Origin: a virus
DNA: 21,422 nt
Reading direction: 5' to 3' (one strand)
IMG/VR virus record: IMGVR_UViG_3300049893_000267
Coordinates: 1-21,422 of that record
Below the pieces are notes generated by a model. The model saw nothing but the letters and a program-made list of their open reading frames with translations, was not told the DNA's origin and did not search any database. The position numbers and the translations under genes are program-made. Positions 1 through 6,722 of the stretch are shown here, in pieces; positions within the stretch are counted from its first letter, which is position 1; every line of letters begins with the position of its first letter.

Positions 1-387
1 TATAGGAGGCATTCCATCATCTCCTGAACTTTGTAAGTATCTGATGTTCAGTTTGTTAGCACTTGATAATTCTCTCAATGCGAGATTTCTACCAAGCATT
101 TCAAACTGAAAATGCAGTACTGCAAAATCTTGTTCAGGGTTTAAAAGTTGCAACTCTCTAGTCAGTGAAGATGCGATCAGCGTTTTACCAACACCTGGTC
201 TAGCAGCAATTACATAAAGTGATTGCCATTCTATACCATTTAAACCTATTGAATTGAAACCATTCCATTGAGTACGCAGTGATTTAATCTCTCCTTTGTG
301 TCTGGAATTGATATACTGCATGCCTTCTTGCATGATGGTAGTATACTTCTTCCAAGCTACTTTTGGAGTGGTTGATGTGGCTGTCAT
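1..387 (-). CDS. DnaB-like replicative helicase, N-terminal part (cut by window edge)
   Basis: This is the first 129 residues of a RecA-fold helicase of the DnaB family, which unwinds DNA 5'-3' at the replication fork. The P-loop ARPGVGKT lies at residues 62-69, matching the ARPxxGKT form typical of DnaB. It is followed by a hydrophobic strand and the segment FQFEM, like the DnaB stretch after Walker A. The P-loop sits close to the start, so the usual DnaB N-terminal primase-interacting domain is absent. Many phage DnaB-like helicases have only the RecA core. The ATG at 387-385 is the first start after the UDG stop, 67 bases upstream. The rest of the gene lies beyond the left edge. Family assignment is firm; exact role in this phage is inferred. 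Confidence 0.85.
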   Translation of the reverse strand, partial: MTATSTTPKVAWKKYTTIMQEGMQYINSRHKGEIKSLRTQWNGFNSIGLNGIEWQSLYVIAARPGVGKTLIASSLTRELQLLNPEQDFAVLHFQFEMLGRNLALRELSSANKLNIRYLQSSGDDGMPPI

Positions 388-454
388 AAAAATGGGATGG
401 GTCTGCTAAGATACGATTATTATTTTCAATTTCAATGGATGTTAATAACTAAAA

Positions 455-1186
455 TCACCAAATTATAGTTGGTTTATTTTGAGTCTCTAACGTCTCATTT
501 ACCTTGTTGAAAACATCATTGCAGTTCCATTTACTCTCTTTTTGATATGCTGCAGAAGCAGGATGAGAACAAAATAAATGATGATGTTTGCTTGAATCTA
601 TCAAATCTGATAGGTCTTCAGCTTTCTTACCCATGAATACCCAAATGGTAGATTCATGAGTGTTCAACATGTCAAATAGATAATTAATAAACGGTTTCCA
701 AATGTCATAATGTTTACCAACCTTACCAATTTCTGTGGTCAAAGCAGTGTTTAGCATAAGCACTCCTTGTTTAGACCATCTTGCTAAGTCAGTATCCATT
801 TTCTTTGGATCAACCTTACCTTTATATACAGTGTCACCTATAGCATTAAAGATATAACGCATAGATGCTTCTTGTTTTCCTGTATTACTACAAGAAAATG
901 CAACACCGTCAGCAACTCCCATTTGTGGATAAGGGTCTTGACCAACCATTACAACACTTAAGTCTGACAATGGACATTCAACAAATGCTCTAAACACTTG
1001 CTTTAGTGGTGGTGTAAATCGTTGACCTTCATCAACACATTCATTTAGTTTAATCAGGATATTCTTGAAATCTTCAGAGTATAAAAACCCTTTTAGAAGA
1101 TTATGCCAACCTGATGGTTTTAACATTTCAATTAATTTTTCTGCAACTTCTTCGTGGTTGACAGTGATTTTTTTGCTTTCACTCAT
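455..1186 (-). CDS. ung: Uracil-DNA glycosylase, family 1
   Basis: This enzyme removes uracil from DNA as the first step of base excision. The water-activating motif GQDPYP is at residues 82-87, with the conserved VADGVAFS following. A central LNTALT at 145-150 matches the uracil-binding LNT motif. The C-terminal leucine-loop motif reads HPASAA (208-213) where E. coli has HPSPLS. At 243 residues it is near the usual family length (about 220-230). It starts at the divergent intergenic region shared with the plus-strand gene at 1210 and stops (TGA) upstream of the DnaB-like helicase. It works with dUTPase and ThyX elsewhere in this window to limit uracil in DNA. The His usually following GQDPY is Pro here, as in some bacterial Ung proteins. 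Confidence 0.93.
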   Translation of the reverse strand: MSESKKITVNHEEVAEKLIEMLKPSGWHNLLKGFLYSEDFKNILIKLNECVDEGQRFTPPLKQVFRAFVECPLSDLSVVMVGQDPYPQMGVADGVAFSCSNTGKQEASMRYIFNAIGDTVYKGKVDPKKMDTDLARWSKQGVLMLNTALTTEIGKVGKHYDIWKPFINYLFDMLNTHESTIWVFMGKKAEDLSDLIDSSKHHHLFCSHPASAAYQKESKWNCNDVFNKVNETLETQNKPTIIW

Positions 1187-1201
1187 TATATTTGTACAAA
1201 T
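1187..1201. promoter_or_regulatory. Divergent promoter with 12-bp palindromic operator candidate
   Basis: The plus strand carries TATATTTG at 1187-1194, an exact match to the Bacteroidetes -7 box TAnnTTTG, 16 bases before the ATG at 1210. The perfect palindrome ATTTGTACAAAT occupies 1190-1201, inside this box. On the minus strand a one-mismatch box, TTAATTTG, overlaps the same palindrome just upstream of the UDG start. No convincing -33 TTTG at about 19-21 bases spacing is seen for the plus strand. A dimeric repressor bound here would block both directions; that is inference. Confidence 0.5.
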
Positions 1202-1209
1202 TAAAAATT

Positions 1210-1533
1210 ATGGAAGAACCAGAAAAAGATCCTTCAATGGATGGAATGCCTTCTTTTGAAATCATTAAACCTGATACAGTAATTGATATTGCTGTAGGAA
1301 CAGGTTATTACAAAAAAATTCAAGAAGCTACTGTGTTTATGACGCAAGATAAATCTGAAGAAGATATCAAAAGTGCATTATCACAAATTGAATCTCAAAA
1401 CATCACATCTGAATGGGTCAATCACTATCAAACTTTATTGATTTTTTGTAAAGAATTTGAAACTAAGGCAAGAGAACTGGGACATACACAGTCTGTTAGT
1501 GAAGAAGAATTTAATAAGATTGTTAATGAGTAG
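1210..1533 (+). CDS. Unknown acidic protein, the only plus-strand gene
   Basis: This 107-residue protein is not recognised. It is acidic and probably helical in its C-terminal half, with no membrane segment or catalytic motif seen. I chose the ATG at 1210 rather than the upstream in-frame TTG at 1192, because that TTG lies inside the predicted -7 box TATATTTG. The gene diverges from UDG across a palindrome and converges with the NinB-like gene, whose stop lies 5 bases past its own TAG. Being singly oriented against a solid minus-strand array, with its own promoter, suggests separate timing, as for a small regulator. That role is not shown by the sequence. Confidence 0.7.
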   Translation: MEEPEKDPSMDGMPSFEIIKPDTVIDIAVGTGYYKKIQEATVFMTQDKSEEDIKSALSQIESQNITSEWVNHYQTLLIFCKEFETKARELGHTQSVSEEEFNKIVNE

Positions 1534-1537
1534 TAGG

Positions 1538-1918
1538 TTACATATAGTAACCAACTTCATTACCTACTTGAATACAAATCTGGATTGCATCTGATAATTC
1601 ATCTTTTGTACACTCTGCAAAACTTTTAAATTCTTTTTCTTTACCATTGAGTTTGTAAAGACCTGCTTTTTCTTTAATAACCAGCTTTAGTTCTTCAGGT
1701 GTATAACCTAAAAAACTTGCTAGATCTTTAATACAAGCATGTATTTTTGCCAACTGACCTAAGGTTTTTGTAGCAGCTTCAATTTTAGTTAAATGAACCT
1801 CTACTTCATCACCTTCTAATAGTGCCATTTTGAAAAGTTTCAGCTTTCCCGCTTCTACTGAATTAGCGGGGATTAGCTGACCTTCTTGTTTCTTGTAAAT
1901 TATAGTTACTCCGTGCAT
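1538..1918 (-). CDS. Possible NinB-like recombination protein
   Basis: This 126-residue protein has a central pattern KTLGQLAKIHACIKDLAS followed by a C-terminal helix (ECTKDELSDAIQICIQVGNEVG). The layout resembles NinB (lambda Orf) proteins, which bind single-stranded DNA and help phage recombination. Those have an S/T-Q-N-x-x-x-H start of domain and end in a helix before a terminal Gly. The match is by eye and the family's usual Asn is Ala here, so I hold it loosely. Its ATG overlaps the stop of the SF2 helicase (TAATG), which implies translational coupling. A recombination or DNA-binding role fits the neighbouring helicase and HNH genes. Otherwise it is an unknown phage protein. Confidence 0.45.
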   Translation of the reverse strand: MHGVTIIYKKQEGQLIPANSVEAGKLKLFKMALLEGDEVEVHLTKIEAATKTLGQLAKIHACIKDLASFLGYTPEELKLVIKEKAGLYKLNGKEKEFKSFAECTKDELSDAIQICIQVGNEVGYYM

Positions 1919-3033
1919 TACATGTAAAATATTTTACTTTGATCTAAATCTTTTAATGCTTCTTGTACCCACTGTTCATCTACAGTTCCTTTATACATAA
2001 GTATATGGACTACAGATTTTTCATCAGGGTTTAAACGTAACAATCTACCAATACGCTGTTGACTTTTACGCTCATTAGAGTAAGCATGCATGATTATACC
2101 TTGCTTCAAATTTGGAATATTAATACCCTCATTGAGTTGTAATACACAACTTAACTTTGATATTGCTCCGCGTTGAAATCCTTCAAGGTCTAACTCACTG
2201 TCTGGAGATTTGCTATGGTAGCTATTTTTACAAAGTCTATCTGCTTGTTCAGTAGTATTACAGAATATAATACACTTGTCATCAATCATTGCTAAAAGAT
2301 CTTTAGCATAGTTTTCTTTAGACTTGTATTCCATCATAGCTTTCATACGCATGATTCTGAAAATTTGCTTTTGCTTCATATTTTCAGTACTATCAATGCG
2401 ATTTGTCCAGTATCTATAATGCTCTAGTTCACTTGTCATAAAGTGACGTCCATTCTTTAGATCTACCTTGTAGGTTTTAGCAGTGTTTAGTTCAACCTGG
2501 TGAATAATTACACTATAGTCATTAAGGATTTTGTCTTCTACAGCATCGTCAGTGATGTATGTATAAACTATTGGACAGTACTTTGCCATCATTTCACCCT
2601 TCTCAGAGTTTTTGTAACGTGGAGGTGTACCTGTTAATCCTAAAATTCTACCAGTATAGGTAGCTAAATAATAGTCATGTGAATTCAGCAAGCTGTGACA
2701 CTCGTCAAGATAAATGCAATCATAATCTCTACCCTGTTTGGGCAAAGAAATATACGTTACAAAGTTTATGTGATCAATCAAATGACTGAGTCCAAACTTT
2801 GCAGCATCTTCTTTCCAAGTGCTGAAGATTGATTTCTTAGGAGCAACAACTAAAAAGTTAATAGGTAGACCTTTATCCTTATGTTGTTTGTATAAAGCAT
2901 CCATGTGTTGAAGACCTATATAAGTCTTACCAACACCCATACTAATACCTAGACTTGCTCTGTATAAATCTTTACAAGCTTTTAAAGCTTCTTGCTGAAT
3001 TATCTCTCTTTTGGATAATTCATGTTCAATCAT
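1918..3033 (-). CDS. Superfamily 2 DNA/RNA helicase (DECH box)
   Basis: This 371-residue protein has the full SF2 motif set. Motif I GISMGVGKT is at residues 29-37, Ia LVVAPKKS at 61-68, motif II DECH at 110-113 and motif III TGTPPR at 134-139. A motif V-like segment, LNEGINIPNL, follows in the C-terminal RecA domain, with motif VI QRIGRLLRL at 326-334. A single compact two-domain helicase of this size is common in phages and is usually assigned to replication or recombination, like T4 UvsW. The ATG overlaps the stop of the upstream small gene (ATGA) and its own stop overlaps the NinB-like gene. All ATPase residues appear intact. The substrate cannot be read from sequence. Confidence 0.9.
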   Translation of the reverse strand: MIEHELSKREIIQQEALKACKDLYRASLGISMGVGKTYIGLQHMDALYKQHKDKGLPINFLVVAPKKSIFSTWKEDAAKFGLSHLIDHINFVTYISLPKQGRDYDCIYLDECHSLLNSHDYYLATYTGRILGLTGTPPRYKNSEKGEMMAKYCPIVYTYITDDAVEDKILNDYSVIIHQVELNTAKTYKVDLKNGRHFMTSELEHYRYWTNRIDSTENMKQKQIFRIMRMKAMMEYKSKENYAKDLLAMIDDKCIIFCNTTEQADRLCKNSYHSKSPDSELDLEGFQRGAISKLSCVLQLNEGINIPNLKQGIIMHAYSNERKSQQRIGRLLRLNPDEKSVVHILMYKGTVDEQWVQEALKDLDQSKIFYM

Positions 3034-3311
3034 TCTTTTCTTTTTGTACCTCTGCTAGGTTTTGGTGCAGAAGGTTGTTTTGCCCAACGTACTTTGTTAA
3101 GTACAACATCTGGGTTTTGTTCTGTCTTTTCTTGTTTACTATCAAATCTTTCTTTGTCAACCCAATAAATACCTAGTAAGAACTCATTTAAAATTCTTCT
3201 TAAAGCGTTTGGTTTAGTTTGACTCCAAAGCAATAGTCCTTTTTCATGTTGTGCGTCCTCTTTTGTGACTGCACCAATAATGTAGTATCCTACAAATTTT
3301 TTCATGGTCAT
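3030..3311 (-). CDS. Small unknown protein with basic C-terminus
   Basis: This 93-residue protein is not recognised. It has a short hydrophobic start (FVGYYIIGAV), a helical middle and a strongly basic, proline-containing tail (KQPSAPKPSRGTKRKE) that could contact nucleic acid. The ATG is embedded in the stop of the HNH gene (TAATG) and its TGA overlaps the helicase start (ATGA). The three proteins are therefore made from one coupled message. A helicase or nuclease accessory role is suggested by position only. Confidence 0.7.
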   Translation of the reverse strand: MTMKKFVGYYIIGAVTKEDAQHEKGLLLWSQTKPNALRRILNEFLLGIYWVDKERFDSKQEKTEQNPDVVLNKVRWAKQPSAPKPSRGTKRKE

Positions 3312-3724
3312 TAAATTCTATGTTGTGATAAATTCATTTCTTTGGCTTCTTCATGATGAGTCTCTACCCACTGATGGCATGACATACATAAAGCTATCCA
3401 GGTTTTTGTGTCAAGATAATACCTGCCTCTTCCTTTAGTATGGTGGACGGTAAGTTCTTCTTTAAATCCACCTTGGCAACAAGGTAGTTTTGCAAAACAA
3501 GTTGCATTTTCAGGTTTGTTTAGAAACTCTTTACGGAGTTTAGAATAGAGTACATCTAGTACATCTTTTTTGTCAGAAACAGGTTTAAGTGGTTTCTTGC
3601 TAGATGGTGTTTTAGGAACTTCTGCTCTGTACCAGCAATCTTTGCAGTACTTTTTACCTAAATGGTTTTTCCATATAGGTTTTAGTTCTTCACATCCTGC
3701 ACACTGTTTGGGTTTTGCTTGCAT
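3311..3724 (-). CDS. HNH-type zinc protein (NinG-like / HNH endonuclease)
   Basis: The protein has two cysteine-rich parts in 137 residues. An N-terminal ribbon has C8, C11, C27 and C30 as CxxC pairs. The C-terminal HNH-like fold has C82/C83, then VHHTKGRG (93-100), then CMSCHQWVETHH (113-124). The HH, the CxxCH and the following His match HNH/NinG proteins, which are metal-dependent nucleases acting on branched or double-stranded DNA. It probably serves recombination or DNA processing with the adjacent SF2 helicase. A homing-endonuclease function is less likely because the gene sits in a coupled operon rather than in an intron. Which nuclease subfamily it belongs to is uncertain. Confidence 0.75.
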   Translation of the reverse strand: MQAKPKQCAGCEELKPIWKNHLGKKYCKDCWYRAEVPKTPSSKKPLKPVSDKKDVLDVLYSKLRKEFLNKPENATCFAKLPCCQGGFKEELTVHHTKGRGRYYLDTKTWIALCMSCHQWVETHHEEAKEMNLSQHRI

Positions 3725-3755
3725 AATACTTTGTAAAAATACAACATATTAAGCG

Positions 3756-4049
3756 TTATTCCTCAATATTATCAAAATCTATGTAGTCAGGATCTGTAAG
3801 CTTTGCAGCTTCTTCTATGTCTGTAAGGTCTTCAATAGGAATCTCTTCAAAATCATCTATCTCTTCCCATTCATCCATTGAAGCGTCACCAAACTTAAGA
3901 ACACTAATAGCAAATGGATCTGATACTTCTTCTCCAGCGTTAAATGCTAACATGCTTTTCATTAGGGCGTTCAATTCCTCATCAGACATTGAAAGATACT
4001 GATCTGTTGATATTTCTACACACTTACCGTTGGGGAGTTGAAATAACAT
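3756..4049 (-). CDS. Very acidic small protein
   Basis: This 97-residue protein is not recognised. By hand count it has 28 Asp/Glu, only four Lys and no Arg, with almost all the acid in the second half (WEEIDDFEEIPIEDLTDIEE). The N-terminal third (LFQLPNGKCVEIS, then SDEELNALM) looks like a small folded domain with a strand and a helix. Such charge is seen in DNA-mimic inhibitors and in polymerase- or chaperone-binding phage proteins. Nothing here tells which applies. It has its own short leader on both sides rather than overlapping its neighbours. Confidence 0.75.
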   Translation of the reverse strand: MLFQLPNGKCVEISTDQYLSMSDEELNALMKSMLAFNAGEEVSDPFAISVLKFGDASMDEWEEIDDFEEIPIEDLTDIEEAAKLTDPDYIDFDNIEE

Positions 4050-4124
4050 CTTTTAAACTTTACACTAATGTAAGTGTTTTTGAATCATATCCTAATTCCT
4101 TTGAAAATATGCAACACTATATTG

Positions 4125-4496
4125 CTATGTAAAATCAGCAGATGAGGCGTAACTACTTAAAAAGCTGCTAAACGTAGACTTATAGTAAAAACCTTTGTCA
4201 GAAGAACTAGTAATTGTAATTGTCTGATCCTGAGTATCTAAGCTAATAAGCATATCTACATCTACATACAACTGCGTACCAATTCCAAACCCTTTGTCAT
4301 CTTTCCAGCATTCAACAGGAAGCATGTGACAGAAAACAATTTTAGCAAGATAATCAGCATCATCCCATCTTTTGCGGGTATTTAATGCTTCATATACATC
4401 ACTTACTAATGTTTTACCATGACTATGTGTATAAAGATATACTCTTCCAAATGAATCTATAATCTCAACTTGTCCACTGTTAGCATTTATTTCCAT
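4125..4496 (-). CDS. Unknown phage protein
   Basis: This 123-residue protein is not recognised. The first half is strand-rich with the segment YTHSHGKTLVSDVYEAL. The middle has a WDDADYLAKIVFCHMLP helix, and the end is Ser-rich. No catalytic motif or membrane span is evident. It lies directly downstream of the structured element at 4541-4616, whose 5' side follows the dUTPase stop. The element could therefore sit in this gene's leader. The ATG at 4496 is preceded by an A/T-rich stretch without a Shine-Dalgarno sequence. Confidence 0.65.
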   Translation of the reverse strand: MEINANSGQVEIIDSFGRVYLYTHSHGKTLVSDVYEALNTRKRWDDADYLAKIVFCHMLPVECWKDDKGFGIGTQLYVDVDMLISLDTQDQTITITSSSDKGFYYKSTFSSFLSSYASSADFT

Positions 4497-4540
4497 GGTG
4501 TATTGAATTTAAACATTACTTCAAGAACTAAAAGATGTAA

Positions 4541-4616
4541 TAACACCTTATAGCGGTAACGCTCTCTAAGGGGTTGCCTCTTGATGTAGAGACAAACCCC
4601 AAAGCGTGTTGTGTTA
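4541..4616 (-). ncRNA. Compact structured RNA element (leader, attenuator or terminator)
   Basis: In the gap between the dUTPase stop and the next gene, nested complementary segments enclose 76 bases. The outer helix pairs 4541-4546 with 4611-4616 (TAACAC/GTGTTA). The next pairs 4559-4563 with 4603-4607. A strong stem pairs 4570-4575 with 4595-4600 (GGGGTT/AACCCC), topped by 4578-4581 with 4588-4591. The segment 4560-4563 can instead pair with 4552-4555 as a short hairpin, so two folds compete. There is no run of U directly after the stem, which argues against a plain terminator. Confidence 0.5.
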
Positions 4617-4635
4617 AAACTAATTCCTGCTTTCA

Positions 4636-5154
4636 TCACTTTCCAGTTGAACCAAATCCACCTTCACTACGATCTGAAGAAGCAAGTTCGCTCACCTCTA
4701 CTAATTCTATACTAGGATAAGGCATGATGATTAATTGACCTACCTTCTCACCTACAGCGTAGATGTTGGCGTAATATTGCTTATCATCTATCACGTATTC
4801 TATGAAGTTAGACATCATGCGAGTAGGATGCTCCCAGTTTATCAAAGCATCAAATTGTTGTTCTAACTTATAGCGAAGTTTTATTTCTCCTCTGTAACCA
4901 GAATCAATTACACCAACAGCATTTGCTAAGAACAAATCTTTTTTACTTACTGAAGAACGTGGGAATATTAATCCAACATATCCTTCAGGAATTTCAATTG
5001 CTAGTCCTGTACCGTACTCAATGTACTCACCTTCAAGGTCATTACCTGTCTCTACTCTTTTAGAAATAGCTGTTAAATCTAAACCAGCGTCACCTTTTTT
5101 AGCATACGTTGGTACTACTGCATCAAGGTGCAGTTTTTTAATCTTCACTTTCAT
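4636..5154 (-). CDS. dut: Deoxyuridine triphosphatase (trimeric dUTPase)
   Basis: The enzyme hydrolyses dUTP to dUMP and pyrophosphate, which supplies ThyX and keeps uracil out of DNA. All five motifs are visible: DAGLDL (22-27), PRSS (65-68), GVIDSGYRGEI (81-91), EKVGQLIIMP (136-145) and RSEGGFGSTG (162-171). In motif 3 the catalytic Asp of ID is kept, while the second Asp is Gly, a variant also known elsewhere. The protein is 172 residues against about 150 for the family, because the segment between motifs 3 and 4 (about residues 95-135) is roughly 25 residues longer than in E. coli. The start overlaps the upstream gene by 17 bases. Confidence 0.95.
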   Translation of the reverse strand: MKVKIKKLHLDAVVPTYAKKGDAGLDLTAISKRVETGNDLEGEYIEYGTGLAIEIPEGYVGLIFPRSSVSKKDLFLANAVGVIDSGYRGEIKLRYKLEQQFDALINWEHPTRMMSNFIEYVIDDKQYYANIYAVGEKVGQLIIMPYPSIELVEVSELASSDRSEGGFGSTGK

Positions 5155-5482
5155 CTTTTTCTTCTTTGTAAATTAATTTTGCAAACATCTTTTTTTCTGA
5201 GAAGGGTAAGTAACTTTCTGCGGGTCTAATTTTAGAATACTTACCGTCAGGATTACTCCACATCTCAATGATTTCAGCTTTTATTTCCTCACCTGTATAT
5301 TCCATTTTGTGTGAGGCTTTTAGATCTTCAGCATGATATTGTACAACTTCCAAATCTGTAGGAGTTAAACTAGCATACTTTACTCTACGCAGTTCTCTAT
5401 CTGCGGTGGTAGATTTTACTTTGTAAACAAAAATCCACTCATTGTCACTTGTCTTTTTAATTTTACCTTTTACATATCTCAT
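5138..5482 (-). CDS. Unknown protein between ThyX and dUTPase
   Basis: This 114-residue protein is not recognised. It begins with a strand-rich basic segment (MRYVKGKIKKTSDNEWIFVYKVK) and ends in an acidic tail (YKEEKDESED). It is coupled at both ends: the ATG overlaps the ThyX stop (ATGA) and its last 17 bases overlap the dUTPase gene. This conserved-looking packing between two nucleotide-metabolism enzymes suggests co-expression with them, but no enzyme motif is visible. Confidence 0.7.
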   Translation of the reverse strand: MRYVKGKIKKTSDNEWIFVYKVKSTTADRELRRVKYASLTPTDLEVVQYHAEDLKASHKMEYTGEEIKAEIIEMWSNPDGKYSKIRPAESYLPFSEKKMFAKLIYKEEKDESED

Positions 5483-6114
5483 AATTTAAAAGCATTAATA
5501 GTGTGTTCAAAAGGATTACCTTCTATGTTCTTAACTAGATCTAGCATCAGTTGTGCTAACTCTCTAACTTCAACTTGAGCATGCTCACTGTTGCGTAGTT
5601 GTTGAAAGTGTGCAAAGCTTCTCCAGTTAAACATAACATCCATAGTAATCTGAGAGTTGAATGTCTTAAAGAACCTTGCTGATTCTTTAGCACGCTTACG
5701 TCCTAGTACAGGAGTAAGATCTTCTAAACAATCATGATACATTTTATTAGATTCTTCAGTCCATGTCTGTAATCTATGATACCATTTATTTGTTGTTGGA
5801 TGTTCATACCAATCTTTAGGCATGTACATTTTATCTTCTTTCAACTCTTTATACCTAGCTGACTCACCATTTATACTAACTCCAATACGGTGTTTTAATA
5901 AATGAATATGTGTAGCTTGATCTACAGTTACCAAGAAGTGCAGACTACTTTTCTCAAAAGGAGTGTGATGTCCTTCTGATGCAAGCATATCTAATAACTT
6001 AGGTATCCTATTTACTTTTTCTTCTGTCAAGTCTCTATTTGTACTTGTCCACGCTGACTGCGCATGTACCTGGTCATTACCATATACACCTATTAGTTCT
6101 ACTGTGTTTTTCAT
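5479..6114 (-). CDS. thyX: Flavin-dependent thymidylate synthase ThyX
   Basis: This enzyme makes dTMP from dUMP using methylenetetrahydrofolate, FAD and NADPH. The ThyX signature (RHRxxSxNxxSxRY) is present as KHRIGVSINGESARY at residues 74-88, with Lys for the first Arg. A C-terminal RSFAHFQQLRNSEHAQVEVR segment matches the family's second conserved region, where Arg and His contact dUMP and FAD. The length of 211 residues is normal for phage and bacterial ThyX. The ATG overlaps the stop of the small upstream gene. With dUTPase downstream it gives a complete dUTP-to-dTMP path. Having ThyX rather than ThyA frees the phage from host folate oxidation. Confidence 0.95.
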   Translation of the reverse strand: MKNTVELIGVYGNDQVHAQSAWTSTNRDLTEEKVNRIPKLLDMLASEGHHTPFEKSSLHFLVTVDQATHIHLLKHRIGVSINGESARYKELKEDKMYMPKDWYEHPTTNKWYHRLQTWTEESNKMYHDCLEDLTPVLGRKRAKESARFFKTFNSQITMDVMFNWRSFAHFQQLRNSEHAQVEVRELAQLMLDLVKNIEGNPFEHTINAFKL

Positions 6115-6350
6115 TTATACTTTCTTATTACTTCAAATGTCCTTTTAATTGCTGACCAATCAAGATGAGGTTCTTCACCATTCCTTACAGGATACCAAGC
6201 AAAGTTATATCCGTGGTTAGCATTGTAGTCCTCTGGGGATATTCTGTTACCATTAACGGTATGTAGATATATCCATGGTACATTACCCATAAGTTCTATG
6301 GTTATACCAATCTTCTTAAGACGGTTTACAAATACAGTTATCTCATTCAT
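6111..6350 (-). CDS. Small conserved-looking phage protein
   Basis: This 79-residue protein is of unknown function. Its N-terminal half, VNRLKKIGITIELMGNVPWIYL, looks like a helix followed by a beta-hairpin. The rest contains Trp/Tyr-rich segments (NFAWYP) and a final helix. The ATG is preceded by TAGGAGG five bases upstream, an unusually good Shine-Dalgarno for this region, sitting inside the end of the upstream gene. Its stop overlaps the ThyX start. I have the impression that short proteins of this pattern recur in Bacteroidetes phages, but no function is known to me. Confidence 0.7.
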   Translation of the reverse strand: MNEITVFVNRLKKIGITIELMGNVPWIYLHTVNGNRISPEDYNANHGYNFAWYPVRNGEEPHLDWSAIKRTFEVIRKYK

Positions 6351-6582
6351 CTTGACCTCCTAACTTTTCTATTTCTTGTTTCACTTCTTGCCAATAGAGA
6401 GAATTTTCAACTACATACTCTCTTGAATTATCTGCATACTTTATTATTTCCCATAATATCTCATCAACTGCTATTAAAGCGCATTGTTTGGCAACCATAT
6501 CTGATAATGTTGGTTGGCAGTTGTACATTATATGGTACATCATTTTATCAAATAACTCTTCTGCTTTTTCTTTTGGTGTCAT
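6343..6582 (-). CDS. Small helical phage protein
   Basis: This 79-residue, almost wholly helical protein begins KEKAEELFDKMMYH. Its central segment AKQCALIAVDEIL and ending YWQEVKQEIEKL are familiar from phages of Bacteroidetes, where function is unknown. Its ATG sits in the stop of the 47-residue gene upstream (ATGA). Its last codons supply the Shine-Dalgarno for the next gene. It is probably a small regulatory or host-interaction protein, but that is only a guess from size and place. Confidence 0.7.
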   Translation of the reverse strand: MTPKEKAEELFDKMMYHIMYNCQPTLSDMVAKQCALIAVDEILWEIIKYADNSREYVVENSLYWQEVKQEIEKLGGQDE

Positions 6583-6722
6583 TTCTTATGTTGTTTTGAT
6601 TCTTTGTTATTCCAATAAAATCTACTATAGTTTCTGTAGAACTTTATACCACATATAGTGTAGTTCCAAAATTCAACCCATCTATATTTAGATATTCTTA
6701 TAAATTCTGATAATCGTGTCAT
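6579..6722 (-). CDS. 47-residue basic protein
   Basis: This very small gene has good start and stop context. The ATG at 6722-6720 overlaps the TGA of the upstream gene. It has GGAGG six bases before it (read from the minus strand), and its own TGA overlaps the next ATG at 6582. The product is basic and aromatic-rich (RISKYRWVEFWNY, then YRNYSRFYWNNK), ending ESKQHKK. The pattern of coupling at both ends makes chance unlikely. No family is recognised; an amphipathic or nucleic-acid-binding peptide is possible. Confidence 0.65.
   Translation of the reverse strand: MTRLSEFIRISKYRWVEFWNYTICGIKFYRNYSRFYWNNKESKQHKK

Noticed and set aside
388-454. A possible small gene between UDG and the DnaB-like helicase.
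   Set aside because: The 67-base gap has no start with a useful frame; it is a plain A/T-rich leader.
1065-1259. A plus-strand frame opposite the UDG start.
   Set aside because: It lies antisense to the conserved N-terminal part of UDG and overlaps the true plus-strand gene out of frame.
4060-4077. Small inverted repeats (TTACA/TGTAA and ACACT/AGTGT) upstream of the acidic protein gene.
   Set aside because: Arms of five bases in an A/T-rich gap are expected by chance.
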